A stretch of 64,000 nucleotides of DNA from Homalodisca vitripennis (Eukaryota > Arthropoda > Insecta > Hemiptera > Cicadellidae), in the NCBI RefSeq assembly GCF_021130785.1, contig NC_060215.1, positions 68,452,501 through 68,516,500 on the forward strand, in the 5' to 3' direction. Position 1 is the first letter of the stretch; each line of letters opens with the position of its first letter. Positions 11,101 to 20,505 of the stretch are shown here, piece by piece. A model generated the notes under the pieces. The model did not search any database. It worked only from the letters and a program-made list of their open reading frames with translations, and had not been told where the DNA came from. Position numbers and translations under genes: made by a program.

Positions 11101-14100
11101 ATAATAATGCAGACAATGAATTAGCAGAACGACAACAAACGGCCAACATGATGCGATAACGAGTTCGTAAACATACCACTTTTTTCCAATATTCCAGATG
11201 ACAGACAAACACATTTCATAGATCATAACCCATAGAGTAAGAAATACAAACATGGAAATAGCGAATGACTATCAATGCCGAGGTTTAAATTTATTTTTAT
11301 TACTGTAAAAGTCAGTTCCATCAAAAGACATTGTCGGCAGTCTATAGAATTCCATGCGCAACGTCAAATGATGTTTTCGGCATTATAGTGCTAATGGGAT
11401 CATGAGGTTTTTAGATAGTCTGGTAAACTTCCTTGTTTATGGCTGATATTATGGATATATGATAGTCTGTTAGGGCTACATAAAAATCAGACTAGACTCC
11501 ATTTGTTATGTGAACATCTGGTTAGCTCCTTTTGACATTTAAGCCCTTTAATCACCATTGAATAGCAGTCAAGTAGCATATGGTGAAGAGAAAATGCCCC
11601 TTGGTTAATATCAGCAAGAAAGTTCTTCCGCATACTCCAGGGTTAGTAGAAAATCAATTTAAAATAGTTAAAAAAAAGTAGATGTTGATCTTTTTGTAAT
11701 GTCACAAATTAGATTCAACTCTGTTCTCCTGTCATAATAATCTGGAAAGTTTAAAGGCTACAATGGCTGCAGCTCATAGTAATTCTCAGAAATAGTTCAC
11801 AACTAATAAACTTCTCTGCAATGAAAGTAAAACGCAAAACATATTACTTAGCCTTTCTCAAAACGGTCACCAATCTGTCAAATTACTAGGAATTTGTATT
11901 GACACGAAATTGAGTTGGAATGATTGTGTTAACGGATTAAGCAAACAACTTTAGAGAATTGCTTTTCTGTTTTGGAAATTAAGATCTATAATATCTACTG
12001 AGTACCTTAGGACAGCTTATTTTGGATTATTCCAATCACATATTGCTTACGGTTTGATATTATGGGGCCATTCTGTAGCATTCTCAGATCTTTTAATCAT
12101 CCAAAAAAGGGTTATTAGAACCATTTGTCATGCTGCACAATAAGATCATTGCAAATGCCTATTTATACAATTACAAATACCTACCATAATTAATCTCTAC
12201 ATTTACCATATTATATTATACACTAAAGCAAACCTCAGAAACTTTTTCATTAGAAATCAATTTCATACACACAACACCAGAAATAAAAATAAGCTTGACA
12301 TTCCTCAACATCGACTGATCAAATTTGGAACATCCCATATGGTAAATTGTGTAAGATTTTTTAACAAGCTTCCAGAAATTGCTTATGTTACTCCCATAAC
12401 TAATTTAACCCTTTTACTGCCGGCCATTTTTTATTGTACCAGCCAAAATTGCCAAGGAGGAAAATCGCTGTCGTTCATTAATTTACAAAAAATGCTGTAT
12501 CTTTTTTATTTTTCATTAGATTTGCATGAATTTTTATTTTACTTACTCGTATTTAAATGCTGTTTTTTTAAATAATAAAAAGACATTTTAATTTGAAACA
12601 AACTCATTATTTAATTTTAAAAATGATGTAAATAAAAAAATAAAAATTGTGTTTGGCATGTGATAATTTATTTTTTAAATTATACTAAAATTATGAGCAT
12701 GATATCATTATAAACTAGAGCAATTGCTTAGAACATATACCAAATTTGAAGGTGTTACCTTGAAACATAGCTGCACTATGAGGATTTTCCCAAAACTCAA
12801 CACTCCTCAAATTCTGGACATTGGATGTACACTGCGATGTTCCATACAAAAACACTTTTTCTTATACTTCTGTTCATTCATTAGTTTATAAAAAGCAATA
12901 ACACACAAAAAAGTATACAAAACCTAAACCTGATTTCTACATATTTACAATATTTAAACGTGCCTGATGTAAGTTTTTAGCACCTGTGCTGTCCAAAGCA
13001 GGTGGCATGCACACCTCTTTTGCATGCCACACACAAATGGTCCTTGATTTTTTTCTTGACCCACCACTAGCTGTGCTTATTTTGCTACAAACAGAGCAGT
13101 TCCTTATTTTACTCATTTTATCCTTGATCAACAAAAGTAACACTTCAAAAAACTTTCGATAACATTGTAAACAACAATAACAAAGAACGAAGATTTCAGT
13201 AACATAACCCGATCAACTGGTTTTGACAGCTGTCTAGGTAGTTCGTCAATTCTAGTCAAAGACGACGAAAATAGAAATCCAAAGTTCTTCAAATGGCTTC
13301 TTTCATTATCCTTTGGTCCTAAACAACCAAAATACCGAATATTTCGGCATTTGAACATAACAGTAGCCAGTAACAATAAAAAATACAGACGTCCGACATA
13401 TCGGACGTTGGCGTTTTCGGCAAAAAAGTAAAAGGGTTAAAAATAAATTATTTGTGGCTTTTAAATAATCCATTTCATTCAATTGACGAGTTTTTAAATA
13501 TGGATGTCAATATTCATTTTTAAATCATTGGGTTTTAATTTTAAAATATATGTTTATTTTACAACTGTCAGGTAAATGTTTTTGAGTCTCTTAAATCTGT
13601 TTTGTGGTTTTCAATGATGGTTTGTTTCTATATTAGTATGTTTTATACTAAAAGTGTATTGACAACGCCTATTTCATTGTATATATGATCAACAACAATA
13701 AATATCTTATGTCTTATGTCTTACAAAGAACACATGATTATAACTTTGTTGGTCCTCCATCTCCCACCAATGTATAACACTCACCTTGTGCACTTATAAT
13801 TCTGATAAATAATTAATAATAACTTTGTTTAAATTTCAGACTGTAAGAACTCCAATAGTCGAGTGCCGCAATTACAGACGGTGACTCTGCAGCCGTACCA
13901 GGGGAGGAACCCATGCTTTGAGCGTAATCTTATGTGGGATGCAAACTGCCAAAATGATTTGATTGACCGATCAATGAAACATCACATACATAACTACTCT
14001 GATAATCACAATCTTATCACTAATGATTACTTAAATCTTGTGCCACGTGTCAATACACCAATACCTTTTGTTCAGAATGCGGTATTTGAGAACAATATTC

Positions 14101-14777
14101 AGACAATCCCCAAACAACCGAATGTCCCTGGTAATGGTAGCTCTCACAAGCAGTTCGGAGGCATTTTGTCAAAACCCCTCAAAAAGCTACTAGATTCAAA
14201 AAAGAATCACTCAGATCTGTCCCCAAAATCAAATCTTCGTTCAAGAGTTTTAAAAGAGACTGAAGTAAGCTTAGGTGATCAAAAAACAATCACAGCGATA
14301 TTAAGTAATGATAAGGAAAATACCAGTTTAGTTTTAGATTTGAAAAATGATATTAAGAGTAAAGATAAGGTTCAGGCGAGCAATATGAAAGTGATTATTT
14401 CTCCGTTTGAAGATTCTTCGGATAATAAATTAAAAAAGAAGTCTGCTGAGAGGCCTTCAAGTTTACCACTTGTGAATTCTAAAAATATAACTTCAGATAA
14501 AAAGACAAATTTGGATGATATTTTTACAGATGGTAACAAAGGTAAGTTAAAGGATTTAGCTTGTCGAATAAAGACTCCTGGTGATGTTCCACCGTCTGTT
14601 AGAAGAAAAAGGGGAAAAAGTGTGTTGGGAGAAACTAGATTTTCACTTTATGATGATCGAATGATGGAAGGTATGAGTCTGAATGAAACGGAAATGGAAG
14701 CAAACATGACCACACAGTCTTTCCCTTCAGGCATAGAACTTTCTGGTAGGCAAAGTAAATTAGATTCAAGTTTTTAA
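5139..14777 (+). CDS. Five-exon gene for an unrecognised 415-residue protein
   Basis: Exons 5139-5168, 5272-5344, 5638-5748, 8853-8948 and 13840-14777 join in frame: phases 0, 1, 1, 1, GT-AG at every junction, 1248 nt including the stop. The start ATG has a favourable AACA context and an in-frame upstream stop. The protein is hydrophilic, without signal peptide or membrane segment. It has an Asn run in exon 3 (about residues 57-63), a KEN motif (about 262-264), Ser/Thr-Pro sites in SPK, SPF and KTPGD contexts, and a basic RRKRGK patch near 358 followed by GETRFSLYDDRMM. It looks intrinsically disordered. KEN box, SP/TP sites and basic patch would suit a regulated nuclear or cell-cycle protein, but that is inference. 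I do not recognise the family. Confidence is high for exons 3-5 and moderate for exons 1-2. Confidence 0.75.
5272..5344 (+). CDS. Exon 2 of the 415-residue gene
   Basis: The acceptor is a pyrimidine tract ending TTCTCTCAG. The frame is open (PEYSDLLLWQYPQ...), then donor G|GTGAAC in phase 1, which matches exon 3. Confidence 0.65.
5638..5748 (+). CDS. Exon 3 of the 415-residue gene
   Basis: The acceptor is TTTTTTATACTAAG. The exon codes for an Asn-rich stretch after LILQPYY and ends at donor G|GTAAAA, phase 1. A CAG three codons downstream of the acceptor could act as an alternative acceptor but would break the phase. Confidence 0.75.
5749..6749. other. Intron 3, unique part
   Basis: AT-rich intron DNA. 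The short ORFs on both strands (for example 6239-6517) have repeat-like, hydrophobic composition and no recognisable domain. Confidence 0.5.
6750..7786 (-). mobile_element. 5'-truncated RTE-type LINE
   Basis: Minus-strand retrotransposon fragment inside intron 3. Its 3' end carries the trinucleotide tail typical of RTE elements: forward CATCATCATCATC at about 6760-6772, i.e. GATGATGATG on the element's strand. The 5' end stops abruptly near 7786, as expected from incomplete reverse transcription. It lies antisense to the host gene. Confidence 0.85.
6773..7774 (-). CDS. RTE reverse transcriptase, C-terminal 333 residues
   Basis: The frame is uninterrupted. It starts in the fingers/palm (RGVRQGSILSPFLFNIIMDE), continues through the catalytic YADD box (AYADDIMIW, about residues 91-99), the GLEMNIQKCKVM block and YLGSIITD, then the RTE thumb and C-terminal region (WMGHVKRM; GRRPRGRPRGRW). 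The endonuclease and the first reverse-transcriptase blocks are lost to 5' truncation. The lack of any stop or frameshift over 1 kb suggests a fairly recent insertion. The first Met is simply the first in the remaining frame, not a true start. Confidence 0.9.
   Translation of the reverse strand: MREGIVERIKNLYGICKNRVRIEEKYTDTFKTERGVRQGSILSPFLFNIIMDEIILEVQGNRGADELKTIAYADDIMIWENREEELERELNKWAKVAKKYGLEMNIQKCKVMKVERRDGNNKDVLVEGKRLEKVKEFCYLGSIITDRGTIREEIGNRIWKSGKFFNMVKKIVWSWNIGKESKVLMYKSYFQPILLYGAETWTWTKNDLSRLQAAEMRFLRGIEKTTRRDRIRNEITRERLKVVSLQETMEGRRIQWMGHVKRMGDNRMPRIALEKEEGGRRPRGRPRGRWEDQVWKDIERRGLQKIQVDEEETWNDRLKWRRLCTTTRENGNV
7936..8608 (+). mobile_element. LINE 3' fragment with RNase H domain
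   Basis: The ORF 7965-8513 reads as the C-terminus of an I/Jockey-group non-LTR retrotransposon. It has an RNase H end (VTVCWVPGHEGILGNERADA, with the conserved ADALA helix), then LITGHGHLRKHLHRVGI and the start of the Cys-rich gag-like motif (CGRC). Codons between CGRCN and CPAIARERY appear to be missing relative to the family, which points to a small internal deletion. The 3' UTR ends in a poly(A) run at 8593-8608. Sense orientation in intron 3 of the host gene. Confidence 0.85.
8853..8948 (+). CDS. Exon 4 of the 415-residue gene
   Basis: Acceptor TATGTTTCAG, open frame coding DKEGMDSNLSEGTVETLLTL, donor A|GTAAGG in phase 1. Confidence 0.85.
8949..9987. other. Intron 4, left part
   Basis: No clear gene. 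Minus-strand reading of 9640-9720 gives a short segment faintly like LINE coding sequence, too weak to annotate. Confidence 0.4.
9988..10190 (+). mobile_element. Fragment of a piggyBac-like 5' terminus
   Basis: It begins TTAA then GCCTTTTAGTGCC, close to the termini of the two better preserved piggyBac copies in this window (CCCTTTTACTGCC). Three degenerate units follow (about 10001-10020, 10041-10066, 10087-10112), each with a CCAAC/CCAAT start and an imperfect dyad. They correspond to the dyad CGTCCGATATGTCGGACG of the other copies. No opposite end was found. Confidence 0.45.
10192..10255. repeat. (CA)n microsatellite
   Basis: CA repeat with CG interruptions (ACGCACGC), immediately beside the piggyBac-like terminus. 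Confidence 0.95.
10456..11393 (-). mobile_element. Decayed piggyBac-like element
   Basis: The left end, TTAA then CACTTTCACTGCC at about 10456, matches the 3' terminus of the other piggyBac copies. The right end read on the minus strand (CCCATTAGCACTATAATGCC, then GCCGAAAACATC) matches their 5' terminus. On the minus strand between about 10930 and 11070 lies an acidic reading frame (SIEDNQVLEELLRFSSDSES, then DTDNDPDF), which is the acidic N-terminal leader of a piggyBac transposase. The right TTAA is lost. It is older and more diverged than the copies at 12409 and 19449. Confidence 0.6.
11394..11739. other. Intron 4, unassigned
   Basis: Nothing recognised. Confidence 0.4.
12409..13436 (-). 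mobile_element. piggyBac-derived element, copy 2 (1028 bp)
   Basis: TTAA target duplications at 12405-12408 and 13437-13440 flank the termini CCCTTTTACTGCCGG (left) and AAAAGTAAAAGGG (right). The element is oriented with its 5' end at the right. Next to the 5' end is the dyad CGTCCGATATGTCGGACG. Compared with copy 1 it lacks one of two such dyads. The interior is deleted: only the beginning and the Cys-rich end of the transposase gene remain. It is inserted in the LINE at 11740-13724 within intron 4. Confidence 0.9.
12937..13143 (-). pseudogene. piggyBac transposase remnant with Cys-rich C-terminal domain
   Basis: A 68-codon minus-strand frame contains MSKIRNCSVCSK, then SRKKSRTICVWHAKEVCMPP. 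The spacing of Cys and His residues is that of the zinc-binding C-terminal domain of piggyBac transposases. The segment around DKMSK is also present near the transposase start in copy 1 (19793-19805), so the transposase start now runs almost directly into its C-terminus. The catalytic core is absent. Confidence 0.75.
13840..14777 (+). CDS. Exon 5 (terminal) of the 415-residue gene
   Basis: Acceptor TTTAAATTTCAG, then 312 codons to a TAA. This holds three quarters of the protein. An isolated ORF could be called from GTG at 13863, but the acceptor and the phase show that the exon starts 23 bases earlier. Confidence 0.9.
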
Positions 14778-17764
14778 ATTTGAAATAATTTCTATGTAAA
14801 GTCAGTGTGTACAATACTGAATTTAGAATATTACATTTAGTTGCTGCGTATTTTGCAGATGTTTTGATTAGACCTGTATTTTGTGCAGTACATTAATGTG
14901 TTACTGAAAGTGTAAGAACTGTCTAATATAGTCTTATTTTAGAAGAATCCCAATACTTTTCAGTGAAAAGTAAGGCTCTAATTAAGGCTTAAAACCATGA
15001 TTGTCTTTTTTAAACCTTACGAGTTGTGCACAATTATATGGAATTGGCTCTACAAACAATTTATCTGTGTTTGTACAGGACGTAAAAACTGTTTGAAGTG
15101 CTTTCTTCTAGGATATTTAGGAAATGCATGTAGTGATTACATGTTCTTTTACTTTAAAAAATTGCCAGTTTGCATTTCTTTTCTGTGGGGTTAAATAATG
15201 TAAAATTTTTAAAACCAATAGTAATCTAAATGTTTCTGTATCTTGCCTTGCCACTATCCCTCCCTCATCCCTCCAACTCATAAACTCTCCTTACATGTAT
15301 TTATTTAGCCAACACTATCATGATGCATCTGTAACAGTAAATGGACCTACTCGTAATGATTTTTCTTTTTTACTGTGTAAGACGTTCCATTTGTGTATTG
15401 TTTTTTAAAGTATATTAATGCAGTATAAACAATATGTAAAAAATACCAAAGTTTTCAAAATCTCTATGTTGGTTTTTTAATTTAAATATCATGGGGTTAA
15501 ATGAATTCTATCTGTGTTTTTAAAGATACTTGTGTAATTATTACTTGTAGATGATTAAATTTTATACCAGTCTCTTAAGGTTTGAATTATTCACATTCCA
15601 CTGTATGATCATTTCTTATTGAATCTGAAGAGCCGCCTTTATGAAATATTGAAAATTCTTTTTCATTGCTTAAATAACACGAATTTTATTTTTAATTCCT
15701 GTTAGTCAAAATAAAAATTAAAAAAAGTGAAAGTTCCATCTTTGCAGTTGAGACAATAACAAAATTGTCCATAGCATGTGTGGTATTACATCTGTATTGT
15801 TTAGTTTTAATTCGTTTTAAATTACAGCGGTTAATGTTTTTTACTTCTATTGCTGTTATGTAAATATGTATTTCAGTTCTTAGTACAGCGGCTATATGAA
15901 ATTATAAAAGTTGTTTGGAGTTGCTCAAAATGTCTAAAAAGATTTCTAATTTTTATCTTTGTTATGTAATAGTCTAGATAAAATAATGCAGCATTTATAA
16001 CAAATTTAAAAGTTGGAGGCCATGATTTGTGAAAATGCAAAATAATTGCATACATTTTGCCACGAGGGTGATAAGGCAAGACAGATCTACCTAAGAGGAA
16101 TTACTATTTTAATTGTTCTGATGATTTCAGCTTAAGGCCCACTTATGACGTAAATTTTATACTTTTAGTTGTCATTAACTGGTTTTTAAAATAATTTCAT
16201 AAGTATAAAATCAGCACAGATGTTTTAGATTTATGGCAATATTTAAAACATTCAGAGAACCTGTACAATACAAACATCATAAATCTTTGTTTATGGGGCC
16301 ATTTTCAGTTCTTGATGAAAGGTAGAATAGAAGAAGAGGTTATGTACAAACACATCTTTCTCCTTCATACAATGTTTTCCTTGTTTATCTTGTCTTGGAT
16401 TTGTATAAGTTTTCTACAATTACTTCATAATGGTCTGGTACTCTTATAAGAGTATTTCTGTACATCTCTTATCAACACCACTGTTTAGCTAAGACGTCTT
16501 TAGCTGTCAAAACAATGAGTACACTTCTGTTGAAGCTTTATAATAAAAGTGTAATGTTAAAGGATGAGAAACAACAGTTACAATTATTCTATAAAATGAC
16601 ATGTCATAAAGCCCACAGGACTCACAAAAACAATACCTCTGCTTATTGTTCTATTCTGTTGCAAAATCCTTGTGTGTGTACAACATTGAAGTGAAATGTA
16701 TTTTTATGGTTTATAAGGGGATGTATATAACTTATGTTTCCATTTCTTCCTGTGTACTATACAATTATTTCTTGTGTATGTAATTCTGGGAAATATAAAA
16801 TTATCATGATCAAACATTACTAAGGTCTTACCCAGTCCTTCAAGGTTTGTTTTACCAGATATAATTATAGAGAATTTAAACAGGACTACAGCTATATTTG
16901 ATTATATAAATTTATTTCATAGAAAGGAGAAAGAGATTTTTTAATTTTGTGTAAGAGTACAGCACATTTACCATTAAATATTGTTATTGTGTGTTGAATC
17001 AGTAAAATAGTTTTAATGAAAGAATGTATAAATACAACTGTAGTAGTGTGAAAATAAAAACTATATTTTACAACAAGGAAAGTAACTTTAGTGTGTGCTG
17101 CTTTAATACACAATTAAATCTGCTGCTTTAAATTCCATCAATTTTTAAAATGTGAAAAGTTTCTGAAAACCTCAAATTTTTATTTTAAGTTATATTTTTT
17201 TGTGTTTAATGTATAAATATATTTGAATACAGCAAAGTTTTATTGGAATCATATTATTTATCAGTTATCACATTAAGATTATGTTTTAGTTTAAATTACT
17301 TTAAGTTTATTAGACTTATTTTTACTATTTATATTTAAATATAACAATATTATGTTTACTGGGCTACCATGTAAAATTAAGGGGAATAAAAAATCTGAAT
17401 ATATAAACCTGTTAAAATGGTCAACATTTCAATATATTCATTTTCTATTCTTAAAAATAGTTGTGGTTCAAAAAAGTCTTTGGGTTGTGTTTACTTTTCT
17501 ACTTAAAACATAGTTTATACTAGTAGACCTTTACTTTTTTTAAAGTTTTTATTTATTTATTAATGATGGTATGTTAAATTCAGTATTCTGATTCAGTTTC
17601 TAGCCTCCTATTTCTTTTCTGTTTTATAATTTTACTAGATATCACATCGTATGACTAGTAGGATTAAAATCACTAGTCTTTATGTATTAAAGTTGGTCTC
17701 AATAAAATTTAAGTAATTTTCATAATATTAATTATGTATTATCAAAATGTATCAATATACATCT
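14778..17764. other. 3' UTR of the five-exon gene and intergenic DNA
   Basis: No second gene seen. The 3' UTR probably runs at least several hundred bases; AATAAA at 15710-15715 is one plausible poly(A) signal, and others exist because the sequence is AT-rich. Short ORFs at 14997-15194, 15873-16079 and 16892-17113 show no domain. Confidence 0.4.
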
Positions 17765-17835
17765 GCTGGGTTGCCTCAATGTTTAGCATGTTATACTGAT
17801 AAACGTAAGGGTTACCAGTTCAGTCCTGCTACTAG
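17765..17835 (+). repeat. tRNA-like sequence, probable SINE head
   Basis: About 70 bp with the order expected of a tRNA: an A-box-like region near 17771-17790, a loop-like TGATAAA near 17798-17804, and a B-box-like CAGTTCAGTCCTG at 17816-17828. The acceptor stem does not pair convincingly, so this is more likely a decayed tRNA-derived SINE or tRNA pseudogene than a working tRNA. Confidence 0.35.
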
Positions 17836-18296
17836 GCGAATGCTCAGGTACTTTTTGTTGTCTAATAGTTCAAAGAAACAAAGTGTTTGTTAATGGGGTG
17901 TTTACATTTTTACAGTAAAATAATGTTGTGAATCAGCCAAAATTAACTAAGATTTAACTAACCATTAAAACAAAGGTAATTAAAATATTTAAAAAAATGT
18001 ATTACAGTAATTATATTCCAAAATTTTAAACATTTTTTAATATAAAAATTAATTATCCACAAACCATCCAAAATGTTATACCTGGAGACTATTATCTTCT
18101 ATGTAGTTTTTAAGAAAGTCTAGACATCTTTCTGGAAGCTAGTCTTGTGTTTGCTTAATTTTGGTTGATTCTACTCAAGCTGTTTCATGGAGCCAACTGT
18201 ATTTCTTGCAGTGGTGTATAAAAAGTATTTTTGTTTTGTGTTGCCAGCATAGTTAATTGTAAGCTTATTCAGTGATCATGTTCTGTATTGATTATT

Positions 18297-18394
18297 CCAC
18301 CAGTGGCTTGTAAGCACTTCAGTTAGATGGTAGTATTAATGAACTCCACCAGTGGCTTGTAAGCACTTCAATTAGATGGCAGTATTAATGAACT
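18297..18394. repeat. Two tandem copies of a 49-bp unit
   Basis: The unit beginning CCACCAGTGGCTTGTAAGCA is present at 18297-18345 and again directly after at 18346-18394, with only a few substitutions. Function unknown. Confidence 0.9.
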
Positions 18395-18542
18395 GCCACT
18401 GTATATCGGGTATGAAGAATCACATGTTGCAGCATACTTGAGTAAACTTAAATATTAGGTTAAACTATTGAAAATGTGCTATTGCATCCTAGAAAAGATA
18501 GCATTGTAAACATTTGTAAAAATTTAATAATACTTTATACAG

Positions 18543-18735
18543 TAGAGCCTGATTAGTCTGAATCTGTTGATCCACAGATCCTAATATCTTCAGTGAGAAA
18601 ATAAATCACAGAATTAGTATTGAGTGTTCAGTATGGCTGTTTAAGGTCAATGTCAAAATGGATGAACGTAAACAATCCCGTATCTTAAGAAATAAAGCCT
18701 TTCGAATGGTCTCAGAAGCAAAACATTTACGCTAA
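18543..18735 (+). mobile_element. Possible pogo/Tigger-like 5' end
   Basis: TA followed by CAGTAGAGCCTGATTAGTCT resembles pogo-family termini. Downstream a short open stretch starts MDERKQSRILRNKAFR (from about 18659), a basic beginning that would suit a DNA-binding leader. No matching right terminus was found. Confidence 0.25.
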
Positions 18736-19448
18736 AATAATGCCATTTTCAAATCTTAATATGGTAGATTGGAATCAATACAATATCAATATTGCAGTTG
18801 CATTTGGGGGAGTTTTATTGTTGTTAAATAGCGAGATGCTTGACTCTTGTATAAATTTTGGATCTGAGGTGGTCGTTTGGATTTGAGACTTGACAAGACT
18901 CTGTCACAACAGGACAATATAAACTGTTATTCCAGACCTCTTGTTCCTCTCCTCCTCCATTCTCAATTTCAATAATTCTTGTTTTTACTGTAAGAACTAA
19001 ACATATTGAAATACAAATGCAAGTAATAAAAAAACCCAATTCTCATTTATGTATAATATTAATAAATCTCGAATATATATAATTTTTAGCAAATAGAAGT
19101 TAAAATATCACAATACAACTCTATTTACTTACCATAAACTCTACATTGCATGTTACGAGATGGAAGGAAATTCTAATACTCGTAACATTCACATATGTGT
19201 ATACAAATTTTTTGTTTTAAAATTTAAAATAATTCTTCATTATTATTATTATTATTGTTGAGGATTTATCACTACAGAAGGAAATATTCAGTACTTTAAC
19301 AATGGAGATCATAATATTTTTAATATTCCTCTGTGTTTCTTTGACAACTTGCACCATTAAAAAAATCTGTTAATTAGAAGCACTAACACATGTTCACACC
19401 TGTTGTATTACACATTTTCAACACAATGCCGCTAAATTTAAACTTTAA

Positions 19449-20501
19449 CCCTTTTACTGCCGACGTCCGACATATCGGACGTCGGCATTTTTGCCGAAAA
19501 CGCCAACGTCCGATATGTCGGACGTCTGTTTTTTTTTATTGTTACTGGCCACTGTTATGTTCAAATGCCGAAATATTCGGTATTTTGGTTGTTTAGGAGG
19601 AAAGGATAATGAAAGAAGCCATTTGAAGAACTTTGGATTTCTATTTTCGTCGTCTTTGACTAGAATTGACGAACTACCTAGACAGCTGTCAAAACCAGAT
19701 GATCGGGTTAGATTACTGAAATCTTCGTTCATTGTTGTTGTTTACAATGTTATCGAAAGTTTTTTTGAAGTGTTACTTTTGTTGATCAAGGATAAAATGA
19801 GTAAAAGAGTTACATCTAACTCTCCTGTGAGTGAGGGAACAATAATTAACAGTCTAATCGATGGTGGTGTCAAGTGCAAGACGAACTGAGTGACAATTTC
19901 CTTCAGAATTTGTCAGATTCAGATGCCGAGAACGATTCTGATATTAGTGTTAGGGCTATTGATGACAATGAAAGTGATGTGGATGACACTGATGACGATC
20001 CTGACTTAATCTTACCATCAGATAATGAGGAGTTATTAGATAGTGAGGGCACAGATAAGTTTACCTTAAACTTCCACTGGTAGGCCTAGAGGAGGCCTAC
20101 CAGTTTTGGGAAAATCCTCATAGTGCAGCTATGTTTCAAGGTAGCACCTTCAAATTTGGTATATGTTGTAAGCAATTGCTCTAGTTTATAATGATATCAT
20201 GCTCAAAATTTTAGTATAATTTTAAAAATAAATTATCAGATGCCAAACACAATTTTTATTTTTTTATTTATTTTTTATTTACATAAGTTTTAAAATTAAA
20301 TAATGAGTTTGTTTCAAATTAAAATTTCTTTTTATTATTTAAAAAACAGCATTTAAATACGAGTAAATAAAGTAAAAATTCATGCAAATCTAATGAAAAA
20401 TAAAAAAGAGACAGCATTTTTTGTAAATGAATGCACAACAGCGATTTTCCCCCTTGGCAATTTTGACTGGTACGATAAAAAAATGGCCGGCAGTAAAAGG
20501 G
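19449..20501 (+). mobile_element. piggyBac-derived element, copy 1 (1053 bp)
   Basis: Flanked by TTAA at 19445-19448 and 20502-20505, with 14-bp terminal inverted repeats CCCTTTTACTGCCG / CGGCAGTAAAAGGG. Next to the 5' end are two dyads of the same core, a 28-bp near-palindrome at 19459-19486 and CGTCCGATATGTCGGACG at 19507-19524. Both flanking thirds match copy 2 (12409-13436, opposite orientation). The interior keeps only the start of the transposase gene. A perfect 12-bp inverted repeat (20076-20087 / 20093-20104) sits where coding sequence gives way to the 3' UTR. Confidence 0.9.
19874..20083 (+). pseudogene. piggyBac transposase acidic N-terminal region, truncated
   Basis: 69 codons, very rich in Asp, Glu and Ser: LSDSDAENDSDISVRA, later DDTDDDPDLILPSDNEE. 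Such acidic leaders are typical of the N-terminus of piggyBac transposases, upstream of the DDE_Tnp_1_7 core, which is missing. A short frame starting MSKR at 19797 and overlapping this one is probably the original start, now frameshifted. Confidence 0.75.
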
Positions 20502-20505
20502 TTAA

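Larger units (their letters stand above)
11740..13724 (+). mobile_element. LINE reverse-transcriptase 3' part, split by a piggyBac insertion
   Basis: A decayed + strand LINE (CR1/Jockey-like). Readable landmarks in order are NESKTQNILLSLSQNG, VKLLGICIDTKLSWND, EYLRTAYFGLFQSHIAYGLI with LWGHS, and then VRFFNKLPEIA near 12350. At 12405 the frame is broken by a 1028-bp piggyBac derivative. Beyond its TTAA the LINE resumes at 13441 with the frame NNPFHSIDEFLNM, the expected C-terminus. It ends in a tail with the repeated unit TTATGTC near 13707-13724. Two in-frame stops are visible before the insertion. Confidence 0.75.
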
